Origin: JAJOKI01 sp964412405
GTDB lineage: Archaea > Halobacteriota > UBA148 > JAJOKI01
Reading direction: 5' to 3'
DNA length: 43,153 nucleotides
Assembly: GCA_964412405.1 (NCBI GenBank)
Contig: CAYPOB010000001.1
Location: forward strand, 1 to 43,153
The translations under genes and the position numbers were made by a program. The notes under the pieces were generated by a model. It was not told the origin of the DNA. It searched no databases and worked only from the letters and a program-made list of their open reading frames with translations. Of this stretch, positions 32,562 through 39,597 are shown one piece after another (the first letter of the stretch is position 1; each line of letters starts with the position of its first letter).

Positions 32562-32765
32562 ATGACAACTAATTATGATGACATTAGGATTAGAAAGGTT
32601 AGGGTACTTGGCGATAGAGCGAGGGAGGAGGCAAACCAAATGAATCTTACAGAAGACGATTTGGTTATTGTGAGGACTTATATTAATTCCCTACCCAAGT
32701 ATGACATCGAAAAGATAGAAGGAAGTCCAATTCAGTACCTACAACGAAAAATAAATAAATCTTAG
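32562..32765 (+). CDS. Small protein of unknown function (67 aa)
   Basis: 67 residues, not recognised. It starts MTTNYDDIRIRKVRVLGDRAREEANQMNLTEDD (key residues shown only in part) and looks mainly helical and strongly charged, without membrane segments or cysteines. A weak AGGGGAT site lies before the ATG. The 193-residue gene follows after about 20 bases on the same strand, so they probably form one transcript. Size and position before a larger partner resemble antitoxin-like or regulator-like genes, but no motif proves that. Confidence 0.65.
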   Translation: MTTNYDDIRIRKVRVLGDRAREEANQMNLTEDDLVIVRTYINSLPKYDIEKIEGSPIQYLQRKINKS

Positions 32766-32784
32766 TCAAATTCAAGTGATTCTA

Positions 32785-33357
32785 ATGCCCGATGACAAAC
32801 AATCTGTTTTGGTATTATGTCACACCATCTTATATACTGCTTTTAGAACTGGTAAATTTGGTGAGATAACAGGAACACACATCAAAAGATGGGCACAGTC
32901 TAGATTTATCGCTGATTTCATTATCGAGATGGGATCTGAACGCTCTGAAGGATTTTATTTTGCTTTTACGTCAAAAAACATATTCAATGGTTTTTCTGGT
33001 CAACTTGAATACGAGCGTACAAATCCACAAATTCGTGAGTACTTGGATATACTAGGAACGCTTATTTTTTGTGTTCCGAGTGAACCAATAAATAAGTTGA
33101 AAGAAAATGAAGGAATTATCGTAATAGCCGATGCGCTTTGTAACCGTAGCGATTACGAACCTTTAATCATAACTGATATGAAAGACAGTATGACGAAAAC
33201 TGCAGAGGTGTACTACAAAAAAAATACTACACAGGATGTTGTTAATATTCCATTCTCTATACTAAACTTAGAAGAAGCGATTGGTTTCTTGAAGGGCAGA
33301 TATCCAGGGCAGTACGGACTGATTAAGAAAAAAGATTCAGTGTATAATCTATTCTAA
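32785..33357 (+). CDS. Protein of unknown function (190 aa)
   Basis: 190 residues from ATG 32785 (MPDDKQSVLVL); a GTG three codons earlier is possible. Not recognised. It appears soluble and of mixed alpha/beta type: hydrophobic strand-like stretches SVLVLCHTILYTAF near 7-20, LGTLIFCVPS near 88-97 and GIIVIADALC near 110-119, then an acidic YEPLIITDMKD. The C-terminus is lysine-rich. Base composition looks more AT-rich than in the neighbouring housekeeping genes. A nuclease- or toxin-like role is possible, but no catalytic motif can be named. Confidence 0.65.
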   Translation: MPDDKQSVLVLCHTILYTAFRTGKFGEITGTHIKRWAQSRFIADFIIEMGSERSEGFYFAFTSKNIFNGFSGQLEYERTNPQIREYLDILGTLIFCVPSEPINKLKENEGIIVIADALCNRSDYEPLIITDMKDSMTKTAEVYYKKNTTQDVVNIPFSILNLEEAIGFLKGRYPGQYGLIKKKDSVYNLF

Positions 33358-33424
33358 AAATTCTTTTAATTTTACCTACCTACGAACATCTGAGTTTATG
33401 TGCAAAGCTATCATAAGCACAACC

Positions 33425-33430
33425 TTTAAA
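33425..33430 (+). promoter_or_regulatory. TATA-like box of the L7Ae operon
   Basis: TTTAAA within CCTTTAAAC. Transcription starting about 25 bases later would leave a leader of roughly 55 bases that includes the kink-turn-like element at 33471-33499. Confidence 0.4.
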
Positions 33431-33470
33431 CATATTGATGGGATATTACAGTGTCACTTACGGACGATGA

Positions 33471-33499
33471 TTGATGAAGGGCGCATATATGCCCAGAAG
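33471..33499 (+). promoter_or_regulatory. Kink-turn-like element in the L7Ae leader
   Basis: A hairpin GGGC (33479-33482)/GCCC (33491-33494) with an 8-base loop is flanked by UGAUGAA on the left and AGA on the right. G76-A97, A77-G96 and A78-A95 (last two digits of the positions) form the tandem sheared pairs plus the following A-A of a kink-turn. GAU before them serves as the 3-base bulge, with U at the position L7Ae recognises. The outer C-stem is weak (U-A, U-G). The ribosome-binding AGGAGG lies directly after it, so bound L7Ae would cover it. Confidence 0.5.
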
Positions 33500-33511
33500 G
33501 AGGAAAATAGG

Positions 33512-33880
33512 ATGACTGCAAAATATGTTAAATTTGAGGTTCCAGCCGAGTTGGAAAATAAAGCGTTGGAAGCGTTGGAACTGGCAAGAGATACGGGAAA
33601 GATAAAAAAGGGCACGAATGAGGTCACGAAAGCAATTGAGCGCGGCGTTGCATTACTCGTTTTAATCGGAGAAGACGTCCAACCAGAAGAGGTCGTCGCA
33701 CATATTTCGCCTCTCAGCGAGGAAAAGAACGCCCCCTATATCTACATCAAAAAACAGGATGAGGTCGGGGCTGCGTCTGGTTTGAGTGTTGGTTGCGCCA
33801 CATCAGCGATCATAGAGGCTGGCAAGGCCGAAGAGCTCATAGAAGAGATAGTCAAGAAATTAAAGGCACTAAAAAAGTGA
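33512..33880 (+). CDS. rpl7ae: 50S ribosomal protein L7Ae
   Basis: 122 residues starting MTAKYVKFEVPAELENKALEAL. The RNA-binding motif KKGTNEVTKAIERG near 35-48 and the LIGEDVQPEEVVAHISPLSEEKNAPYIYI segment are diagnostic. L7Ae binds kink-turns in rRNA, box C/D and H/ACA guide RNAs and RNase P. The start is the ATG after the AGGAGGAAAATAGG site. It leads the L7Ae-S28e-L24e-Ndk operon. Confidence 0.97.
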   Translation: MTAKYVKFEVPAELENKALEALELARDTGKIKKGTNEVTKAIERGVALLVLIGEDVQPEEVVAHISPLSEEKNAPYIYIKKQDEVGAASGLSVGCATSAIIEAGKAEELIEEIVKKLKALKK

Positions 33881-33890
33881 AGGTGATCCA

Positions 33891-34100
33891 ATGACAGACG
33901 AAGGCACCCCTACAGAAATCATAGAAATACTCGGAAGAACTGGAATGCATGGAGAGGCTACTCAGATTAAGTGCCGCATTCTCGAGGGCAGTAATAAGGG
34001 TAGAATAATAACCCGCAACTGCATTGGACCAGTGCGCATAGGTGATATTCTTATGCTATTGGATACCGTACGAGAAGCCAAGAAACTAATGACGCGATAA
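33891..34100 (+). CDS. rps28e: 30S ribosomal protein S28e
   Basis: 69 residues: TPTEIIEILGRTGMHGEATQIKCRILEG, then the conserved GRIITRNCIGPVRIGDILMLLDTVREAKK. It is an OB-fold protein near the exit channel of the small subunit, found only in archaea and eukaryotes. It sits ten bases after L7Ae. Confidence 0.97.
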   Translation: MTDEGTPTEIIEILGRTGMHGEATQIKCRILEGSNKGRIITRNCIGPVRIGDILMLLDTVREAKKLMTR

Positions 34101-34123
34101 TAGAACTATTAAGGAGGGGTCTC

Positions 34124-34291
34124 ATGGAAACAAAGAAGTGTTCATTCTGCAGCAATCCAATCGAAACAGGAACTGGCAAAATGTTCGTAAAAAGAGATGG
34201 AAGCGTTTACTATTTTTGCTCATCCAAATGCGAGAATAATATGGGCCTTGGGAGAGTTCCCAGGAAGACCAAATGGACCAAATCAAAGTGA
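34124..34291 (+). CDS. rpl24e: 50S ribosomal protein L24e (eL24)
   Basis: 55 residues starting METKKCSFCSNPIETGTGKMF. Four cysteines (CSFC ... CSSKC) form the zinc site; the end GLGRVPRKTKWT is typical. AAGGAGGGG lies directly upstream. The order L7Ae-S28e-L24e-Ndk is widely conserved in euryarchaea. Confidence 0.95.
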   Translation: METKKCSFCSNPIETGTGKMFVKRDGSVYYFCSSKCENNMGLGRVPRKTKWTKSK

Positions 34292-34299
34292 GAGATACC

Positions 34300-34707
34300 A
34301 TGGAGCGTACCTTCTTGATGATAAAACCCGACGGAGTTCAGCGTGGCTTGGTCGGAGATGTCATCTCTCGCATTGAACGGCGTTGCCTGAAGATCATCGC
34401 ACTGAAGATGGTCCAGGTGGGGCATAAAACTGCGAAACGACATTATGCAGAACATGCGGATAAACCGTTCTTCGATTCACTGGTCGATTTTATCATGTCA
34501 GGGCCGACCATTGTAATGGTCATTGAGGGCAGGAATGCCATATCTGTAACACGGAGCATGATAGGTGCGACAGACCCCTCAAAAGCCGCCGCAGGCACAA
34601 TTCGTGGCGATTTTGCGCTCGACATCACACGAAACATAGTTCATGCATCTGACTCTCTCGAATCGGCAGATAGAGAAATAGCCATCTATTTTGATGATGT
34701 AACTTAA
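34300..34707 (+). CDS. ndk: Nucleoside diphosphate kinase
   Basis: 135 residues starting MERTFLMIKPDGVQRGLVG. Active-site His lies in NIVHASDSLESADREI near residue 114; GTIRGDF near 100-106 is also conserved. It balances nucleoside triphosphate pools by transfer through the phospho-His. A further in-frame ATG at 34273 would overlap L24e and add nine residues not seen in the family, so the downstream ATG is preferred. Confidence 0.95.
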   Translation: MERTFLMIKPDGVQRGLVGDVISRIERRCLKIIALKMVQVGHKTAKRHYAEHADKPFFDSLVDFIMSGPTIVMVIEGRNAISVTRSMIGATDPSKAAAGTIRGDFALDITRNIVHASDSLESADREIAIYFDDVT

Positions 34708-34801
34708 TGTTCTCTCTTCCTTCGACTCTGCCGTATTCTTCAAGGGAGATATGCTTTTCTCTGTCCTTTTCTGCCTTTTTATAGAACATATTCCTCATAT
34801 A

Positions 34802-34810
34802 CTTATATAT
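34802..34810 (+). promoter_or_regulatory. TATA-like box upstream of infB
   Basis: CTTATATAT lies about 29 bases before the infB ATG, which would make the transcript nearly leaderless. A second TTTATAT at 34823 is too close to the ATG to serve it at normal spacing. Confidence 0.4.
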
Positions 34811-34838
34811 CTCCAAGACACTTTTATATCGATTAGAG

Positions 34839-36617
34839 ATGGTTAAAAACCGAAAAGAATTGCGGACGCCCATCGTGTGCGTGATGGGGCATGTAGACCA
34901 TGGCAAGACATCATTGCTTGACAGGATACGTGGTACGTCGCTCGCAGAAGTTGAGGCGGGCGCCATTACTCAACACATCGGAGCTACTGAAATACCGCTG
35001 AGCTACATCAAAGAGATATGCGGTCCACTCATGGGAAGTGAGTTTAAAATCCCCGGACTGCTTTTTATCGATACTCCTGGACATCATGCATTTACAACGT
35101 TACGAAGCAGGGGTGGAGCACTTGCAGATATAGCAGTAGTAGTTGTCGACGTTAATGAGGGTTTTCTACCACAAACAATAGAGGCACTGAAAATCCTGCG
35201 CCAATTCAAAACTCCTTTTGTGCTCGCAGCCAACAAGATCGATCTAATTCATGGATGGTACCCACATGAAAACGAGTCTTTTAGGGATACATACAAACGT
35301 CAAAGTGAGCGGGCGACGCAAGCGCTCGACGGGGCAATCTATCAATTAATCGAGCAGTTGCACAAAGAAGGATTTAGCTCAGACAGATACGACAGGATCC
35401 GTGATTTTCGAACAAATATCGGCGTGATTCCGATTAGTGCCAAGACGGGAGAGGGGGTTCCGGACATCCTAATGCTCTTAATCGGTCTTGCACAGCGATT
35501 TCTCGAGAGCAACTTGCAAATCCAGCGCCAAGGTGCAGGTGTTGGAACGGTCTTAGAAGTCAAGGAGGAAAAGGGACTGGGCACAACCCTTGATGCCATA
35601 TTGTACGATGGCGAGTTAAAGATGGGAGACAAAATCATAATCGGCAGTAAAGAGGGCCCGATTGTGACAAAGGTGCGCGCATTATTGAAGCCGCGCCCCC
35701 TTAGCGAGATACGTTCAGAAGAACGGTTCCGCCGAGTCACCAATGTGACAGCTGCCTCTGGAATAAAGATAACTGCACATGGCCTTGAAAAAGCACTTTC
35801 CGGCTCACCGCTCTATGTAGTCAAGGACGAAAAAAATATATCGCATATTATGAACGAAATCCAATCCGAGTTAGATAGGGTGACGATCCAAACCGATGAA
35901 GTCGGCGTGATTCTCAAAGCAGATACGATTGGATCATTGGAGGCCATGATAAACGAACTGAGAAACAACAAAATCCCAATATACAAGGCCAAAATAGGGA
36001 ATATATCCAAACGAGATATCATCGAGGCGGCTACTATAAATGACCCCTCTTTAGCAGTCGTAATTGGATTCTGTGTTAGTATGCTACCAGATGCAAAGGA
36101 GGAGGCATTAAAAACCAAAGTTCGAGTATTTCAGAACAACGTGATATATCAGTTGATCAAGGATTATAACGACTGGGTTAAACATGAACAGTCGATGTAT
36201 GAGAAGGAACGGATGGAAATGATTATCAAGCCAGGTAGGTTTCGATTGCTGCCCGACTATGTATTCAGACAGAGCAAACCAGCGGTCGTTGGTGTTAAGG
36301 TTATCGGAGGAGTTGTCAAGCCTGGAGTTGGCGTGATTAGGGAGAACGGGATACGTGTTGGCACCATCAAGGGAATCCAGGAGCACGGAAAAAGTAGTGA
36401 GTATGTCGACATCGGAAAAGAAGCCGCTTTTTCGATTGATGGACCTACAGTCGGTCGACAGATTAATGAAGGAGATATGCTCTATGTAGATATTCCTGGA
36501 AAACATGCAAAGATTCTTGAACGGGAACTATGTAATACATTATCGGAAGATGAAGCCGAAACGCTAAGAGCGTTTCTGGATATAAAACGCAAAAAAGACC
36601 CCCTATGGGCTAAATAA
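34839..36617 (+). CDS. infB: Translation initiation factor aIF5B
   Basis: 592 residues of the archaeal/eukaryotic eIF5B type. GTPase motifs: GHVDHGKTSL near 17-26, switch-I AITQHIGATEIP, DTPGHHAF near 79-86 and NKID near 133-136. Beta-barrel domains follow, with a C-terminal RLLPDYVFRQSKPAVVGVKVIGG. It promotes ribosomal subunit joining and initiator tRNA placement. No intein interrupts the GTPase motifs. It is followed closely by S6e. Confidence 0.97.
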   Translation: MVKNRKELRTPIVCVMGHVDHGKTSLLDRIRGTSLAEVEAGAITQHIGATEIPLSYIKEICGPLMGSEFKIPGLLFIDTPGHHAFTTLRSRGGALADIAVVVVDVNEGFLPQTIEALKILRQFKTPFVLAANKIDLIHGWYPHENESFRDTYKRQSERATQALDGAIYQLIEQLHKEGFSSDRYDRIRDFRTNIGVIPISAKTGEGVPDILMLLIGLAQRFLESNLQIQRQGAGVGTVLEVKEEKGLGTTLDAILYDGELKMGDKIIIGSKEGPIVTKVRALLKPRPLSEIRSEERFRRVTNVTAASGIKITAHGLEKALSGSPLYVVKDEKNISHIMNEIQSELDRVTIQTDEVGVILKADTIGSLEAMINELRNNKIPIYKAKIGNISKRDIIEAATINDPSLAVVIGFCVSMLPDAKEEALKTKVRVFQNNVIYQLIKDYNDWVKHEQSMYEKERMEMIIKPGRFRLLPDYVFRQSKPAVVGVKVIGGVVKPGVGVIRENGIRVGTIKGIQEHGKSSEYVDIGKEAAFSIDGPTVGRQINEGDMLYVDIPGKHAKILERELCNTLSEDEAETLRAFLDIKRKKDPLWAK

Positions 36618-36634
36618 AGGTCGTGAAGGTAAAC

Positions 36635-37039
36635 ATGGTAGAATATAGAATAGTTATATCAGATCCAAAAATTGGAAAGGCATATCAGATAGAGATTTCT
36701 GGCGCAAGTGCAAATAAATTCATGGGCAAATCAATCGGCGATATGGTCGATGATAAAACGCTTGGATTGCCAGGATATAAATTGCAGATTGTCGGTGGAA
36801 CGGACAAGGGCGGATTCGCAATGAGAAAAGATCTGCCAGGTGGACAGAGGCGGAAGATTCTGGTATCTGAGAGTACTGGATGTCATCCGAAAGAAAAGGG
36901 GCAGAGAAGACGAAAGACCGTGCATGGTCGAGATATCACAGCAGATATATCTCAGATAAACGTCGTCGTCACCAAACATGGGAGTAAGCCGATAGAAGAG
37001 TTGTTAGGGAAGAAAGAAGGAAGCGAAAAAGACGAATAA
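36635..37039 (+). CDS. rps6e: 30S ribosomal protein S6e
   Basis: 134 residues from ATG 36635 (MVEYRIVISDPKIGKAYQ), preferred over a GTG four codons upstream. It has DDKTLGLPGYKLQIVGGTDKGGFAMRKDLPGG and the basic GQRRRKTVHGRDI. It is the archaeal core form, lacking the phosphorylated tail of eukaryotic S6. It closes the operon before the AT-rich spacer. Confidence 0.96.
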   Translation: MVEYRIVISDPKIGKAYQIEISGASANKFMGKSIGDMVDDKTLGLPGYKLQIVGGTDKGGFAMRKDLPGGQRRKILVSESTGCHPKEKGQRRRKTVHGRDITADISQINVVVTKHGSKPIEELLGKKEGSEKDE

Positions 37040-37130
37040 CTCTCACATATACTTTTTGATTTTTGGCCTCGTTTTTTACACTTAATATAATGTATAAATT
37101 TTTATATATGTCAAATATATAATTAAGTTA

Positions 37131-37194
37131 TTATGATACTATAAAATATATATTATAATAGTGATATTAGTTAATATACATTAAAGTATCATAA
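37131..37194. repeat. Inverted repeat in the AT-rich spacer
   Basis: TTATGATACT at 37131-37140 and its exact complement AGTATCATAA at 37185-37194, 44 bases apart. Confidence 0.55.
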
Positions 37195-37492
37195 AATCGA
37201 CATGGTATTATAATATCTATATTTTTATTCAGTAGTGATTATATAATAATAAATACCCACCAACTCCACGACACTATGGTGTGATTCTTTCTATCTTCCT
37301 GATGTATTAAACGCTCCTATGATTACGCCTATACTTAATAAATATAAGAATGAAAAAAATGATGCCAAAAATGGATCGATTTTATCAGTTTAATTATTCC
37401 AATATCTATATGAATATACACATTGCCATGTGTAAAACCCCCCTTAACTGTCAAAAAAGTCTCAAAAACGACAAACTGAATATTTTGTGGAA

Positions 37493-37617
37493 GGTATTCT
37501 CATATATTATGTAACAAATCAAAAATAATATGTTCATTCACGCTTGGTTTCTATTTTTTGTCAACTCAGATCGCCCAAAGTACGCCTGAAACAAGTAATA
37601 TTGGGGGTATTCTCATA
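37493..37617 (+). repeat. Pair of direct repeats GGTATTCTCATA
   Basis: The 12-mer GGTATTCTCATA occurs at 37493-37504 and 37606-37617, 113 bases apart, in otherwise dissimilar sequence. Confidence 0.5.
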
Positions 37618-37748
37618 GCATCCTTGGTAATGATGTGTTTTACTTATTCTAAAATAGACGATTTAAGGACTATTTGAGATAAAATCTGCTCTAAAAACAC
37701 GCTAATTGAGAATATAAACCCTTATTTTAGAGGTATCTAGATAACACA

Positions 37749-37769
37749 AGATGTATTTGAGATACATCT
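37749..37769. repeat. Hairpin in the AT-rich spacer
   Basis: AGATGTAT and ATACATCT form a perfect 8-bp inverted repeat around TTGAG. It is too AT-rich and too far from S6e for a confident terminator; an operator is possible. Confidence 0.5.
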
Positions 37770-37915
37770 AAGATATTATTTTTCATCTAAAAACTAAAAA
37801 ACTTTAAAATTAAAAATAAATTATATTAATTTTTAAAAATTAAATATTTTAGATAAAATTTAGATAAAAATATGATAAAAATTAAAAGTGAGAGTTCAAA
37901 TAGTGAAGATATATA

Positions 37916-37957
37916 TTTATATAAACTAATTAGACGAAAGAACGTAATTAGACGAAA
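37916..37957 (+). promoter_or_regulatory. TATA box with two tandem 13-base repeats before the 133-aa gene
   Basis: TTTATATAA at 37916-37924 is followed by TAATTAGACGAAA at 37927-37939 and again at 37945-37957, 18 bases start to start, ending two bases before the ATG. The repeats cover the expected transcription start, as in archaeal repressor operators. Autoregulation by the encoded protein is a reasonable inference. Confidence 0.6.
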
Positions 37958-37959
37958 AA

Positions 37960-38361
37960 ATGGCTAAAATAAAAGATGCGCCACGCACGGCTACCACGAT
38001 GGTGGTGAGATCACATAACACAGCAAGGATCACGCAATCTCGGGATCCTTATCTTGAGCTCATGCGCCGCCTGTTCCAGGGAGAAGTTACAGCAATGCGG
38101 GCTAAACGTTTTCTCGAGATGGTCGAAAAAAGGAAAAAAGAGGGGAGACCAATATCAATTGACGAATGGGAAAAATTGATCAAAGAGATGGACATCAGCA
38201 GGTCATCATTTTATGCCATGCGAAACAAGTTGTTGGGTGCTGGCGTACTCGAGGTTAGGAAGGGAGAATATCACCTATCTGGGCAGTTCAGCAAGGATTT
38301 AACAAATATGGCACGATGGTGGTGGTCCGTGATCCTTGGAAACTCGCCAGAGACACTATAG
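37960..38361 (+). CDS. Winged-helix-like DNA-binding protein of unknown role (133 aa)
   Basis: 133 residues, not assigned to a named family. Residues 60-112 look like a helix-turn-helix/wing: SIDEWEKLIKEMDISRSSFYAMRNKLLGAGVLEVRKGEYHLS (shown in part), where ISRSSFYAMRNKL would be the recognition helix region. The C-terminus has the unusual MARWWWSVILG. Its promoter has two tandem 13-base repeats over the likely start site, fitting a self-controlled regulator. It ends tail to tail with the next gene, sharing the palindrome CTATAG. Confidence 0.75.
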   Translation: MAKIKDAPRTATTMVVRSHNTARITQSRDPYLELMRRLFQGEVTAMRAKRFLEMVEKRKKEGRPISIDEWEKLIKEMDISRSSFYAMRNKLLGAGVLEVRKGEYHLSGQFSKDLTNMARWWWSVILGNSPETL

Positions 38362-38904
38362 ATTTATGAGACTTTTTCTAAGCTCCATCAACTCGTCCAT
38401 ACGTTTTTTAAGTGTTTCAAAATCTTTTTGAAGTGAGGGGGCATCGGAGGCCAGACTCTCGATTTTGCTGATTTCTCTGCGGTATGGGCCAAGTCTGCGA
38501 CTTATTCGCGTCGCCTCCCCCAAAGAAAGTGATTTTTTATCGGTAAACTCTTCCTTGTAAATCGCATCTATTTTTGAATACAGGGATTTGATTTTTCCTG
38601 AAAGTTCGATCATATCCTCCTCCTGCAGAGCGGTCTTGGTGCCATCAAAAGTGCGGATTAATCCTTCCAACGCATCTACAATCGTCCGACCAGCAGAAGT
38701 CAATTCGATATATTTGGTCCTTCCGCCACGAGAGAACGTAAGCAATCCGCATCGCTCCATTTTGGAGAGCGTATTTGTGGTGTGCGCATACGTGCTATCC
38801 ACTTCTTTGGCGATAAGGGATATGTACGGCCTTTCATGTGCTGCAACTGCCAGTAGAATGCGGGCGGGCTTTTCCTGCAAAAACAGTTTTTTGGGACTTT
38901 CCAT
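38356..38904 (-). CDS. MarR-like winged-helix transcriptional regulator
   Basis: 182 residues starting MESPKKLFLQEKPARILLAV. The open frame continues upstream, but this ATG precedes the domain directly. Residues 10-80 form a winged helix: EKPARILLAVAAHERPYISLIAKEV, recognition helix STYAHTTNTLSKMERCGL and the wing FSRGGRTKYIELTSAGR. The rest is long charged helices with possible coiled coil (EDMIELSGKIKSLYSKIDAI and LQKDFETLKKRMDELMELRKSL). It is divergent from the DUF502 gene over an 85-base promoter region, so it may control that gene. Confidence 0.82.
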   Translation of the reverse strand: MESPKKLFLQEKPARILLAVAAHERPYISLIAKEVDSTYAHTTNTLSKMERCGLLTFSRGGRTKYIELTSAGRTIVDALEGLIRTFDGTKTALQEEDMIELSGKIKSLYSKIDAIYKEEFTDKKSLSLGEATRISRRLGPYRREISKIESLASDAPSLQKDFETLKKRMDELMELRKSLINL

Positions 38905-38957
38905 GTAATCTAAACATATCATACAACTATTAATAGGATTTGGACATATTATAGAGG

Positions 38958-38964
38958 TATAAAA
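38958..38964 (+). promoter_or_regulatory. TATA box of the DUF502 gene
   Basis: TATAAAA 26 bases before the first base after its end region reaches the ATG at 38990, so the message is likely leaderless. Two ACATAT motifs (near 38914 and 38944) lie in the shared divergent region and may bind the winged-helix regulator. Confidence 0.45.
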
Positions 38965-38989
38965 GATGGTGAGCATACGGTAGTGTACT

Positions 38990-39592
38990 ATGTCTACTAA
39001 ATTACGGAAGTACTTTATTACGGGCCTGGTCGTCCTGATACCCTTGGTGACGACATCATATATACTGTGGATTTTGTTTGATTTATTGGATGGCATACTA
39101 CGGCCGTTAGTGACCAAAATCTTTGGCATCCATATACCGGGCTTAAGCCTTGTGATTATGCTGCTATTGACATTATTGGTGGGATTTATCGCGAATTATG
39201 CGATAGGAAAGAGGGGAGTGGAGCTTTTTGAAGAAAGTTTGTGTAGAATCCCAATGGTGAGAACGATATATTTAGCCATAAAACAAGCAAGCGATATTTT
39301 ATTCATGCAAAAAGAGGAATTTAAAAAAGTAGTTTTAATAGAATATCCTAGGAGGGGCACATATGTGCTCGGTTTTGTTACAGGTAGGGGGGTAGAGGAG
39401 ATTCAGGAGAAAACGTCAGAACACATCCTGAATCTATTCGTACCAACTTCACCAAATCCAACCTCTGGGTTTTTTCTGATGGTTCCAAAAAAAGATGTCA
39501 TCTTACTGGACATGAGTGTAGAGGATGGGTTAAAAATGGTCGTTTCAGGCGGATTGTTAGCTCCCCCCCAGTCAGACACGCCCAAGATATAA
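38990..39592 (+). CDS. DUF502 family membrane protein
   Basis: 200 residues. It has two membrane segments: near 9-29 (TGLVVLIPLVTTSYILWILFD) and near 50-71 (LSLVIMLLLTLLVGFIANYAI). A soluble domain follows, with RIPMVRTIYLAIKQASDILF, KKVVLIEYPRRGTYVLGFVTG and a PTSPNPTSGFFLMVPKKDV segment. This is the widespread DUF502 family of unknown function, found in bacteria and archaea. Confidence 0.9.
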   Translation: MSTKLRKYFITGLVVLIPLVTTSYILWILFDLLDGILRPLVTKIFGIHIPGLSLVIMLLLTLLVGFIANYAIGKRGVELFEESLCRIPMVRTIYLAIKQASDILFMQKEEFKKVVLIEYPRRGTYVLGFVTGRGVEEIQEKTSEHILNLFVPTSPNPTSGFFLMVPKKDVILLDMSVEDGLKMVVSGGLLAPPQSDTPKI

Positions 39593-39597
39593 TGGAG

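Larger units (their letters stand above)
37040..37959. other. AT-rich gene-free stretch with short repeats
   Basis: About 920 bases with stop codons in all frames and no reading frame of useful length. Composition is far more AT-rich than elsewhere. It holds an inverted repeat (37131/37185), a 12-base direct repeat (37493/37606), a hairpin (37749-37769), runs of AGATAAAA-like units near 37850-37885, and the promoter region of the next gene. No tRNA, CRISPR or recognisable RNA gene was seen. Confidence 0.8.

Noticed and set aside
34273..34299. Upstream ATG for nucleoside diphosphate kinase
   Set aside because: It would overlap rpl24e and add residues absent from the family; the ATG at 34300 matches the usual MERTF start.
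37040..37959. The AT-rich spacer as a replication origin
   Set aside because: No Cdc6/Orc1 gene is adjacent and no origin-recognition-box consensus was recognised; kept only as an open possibility.
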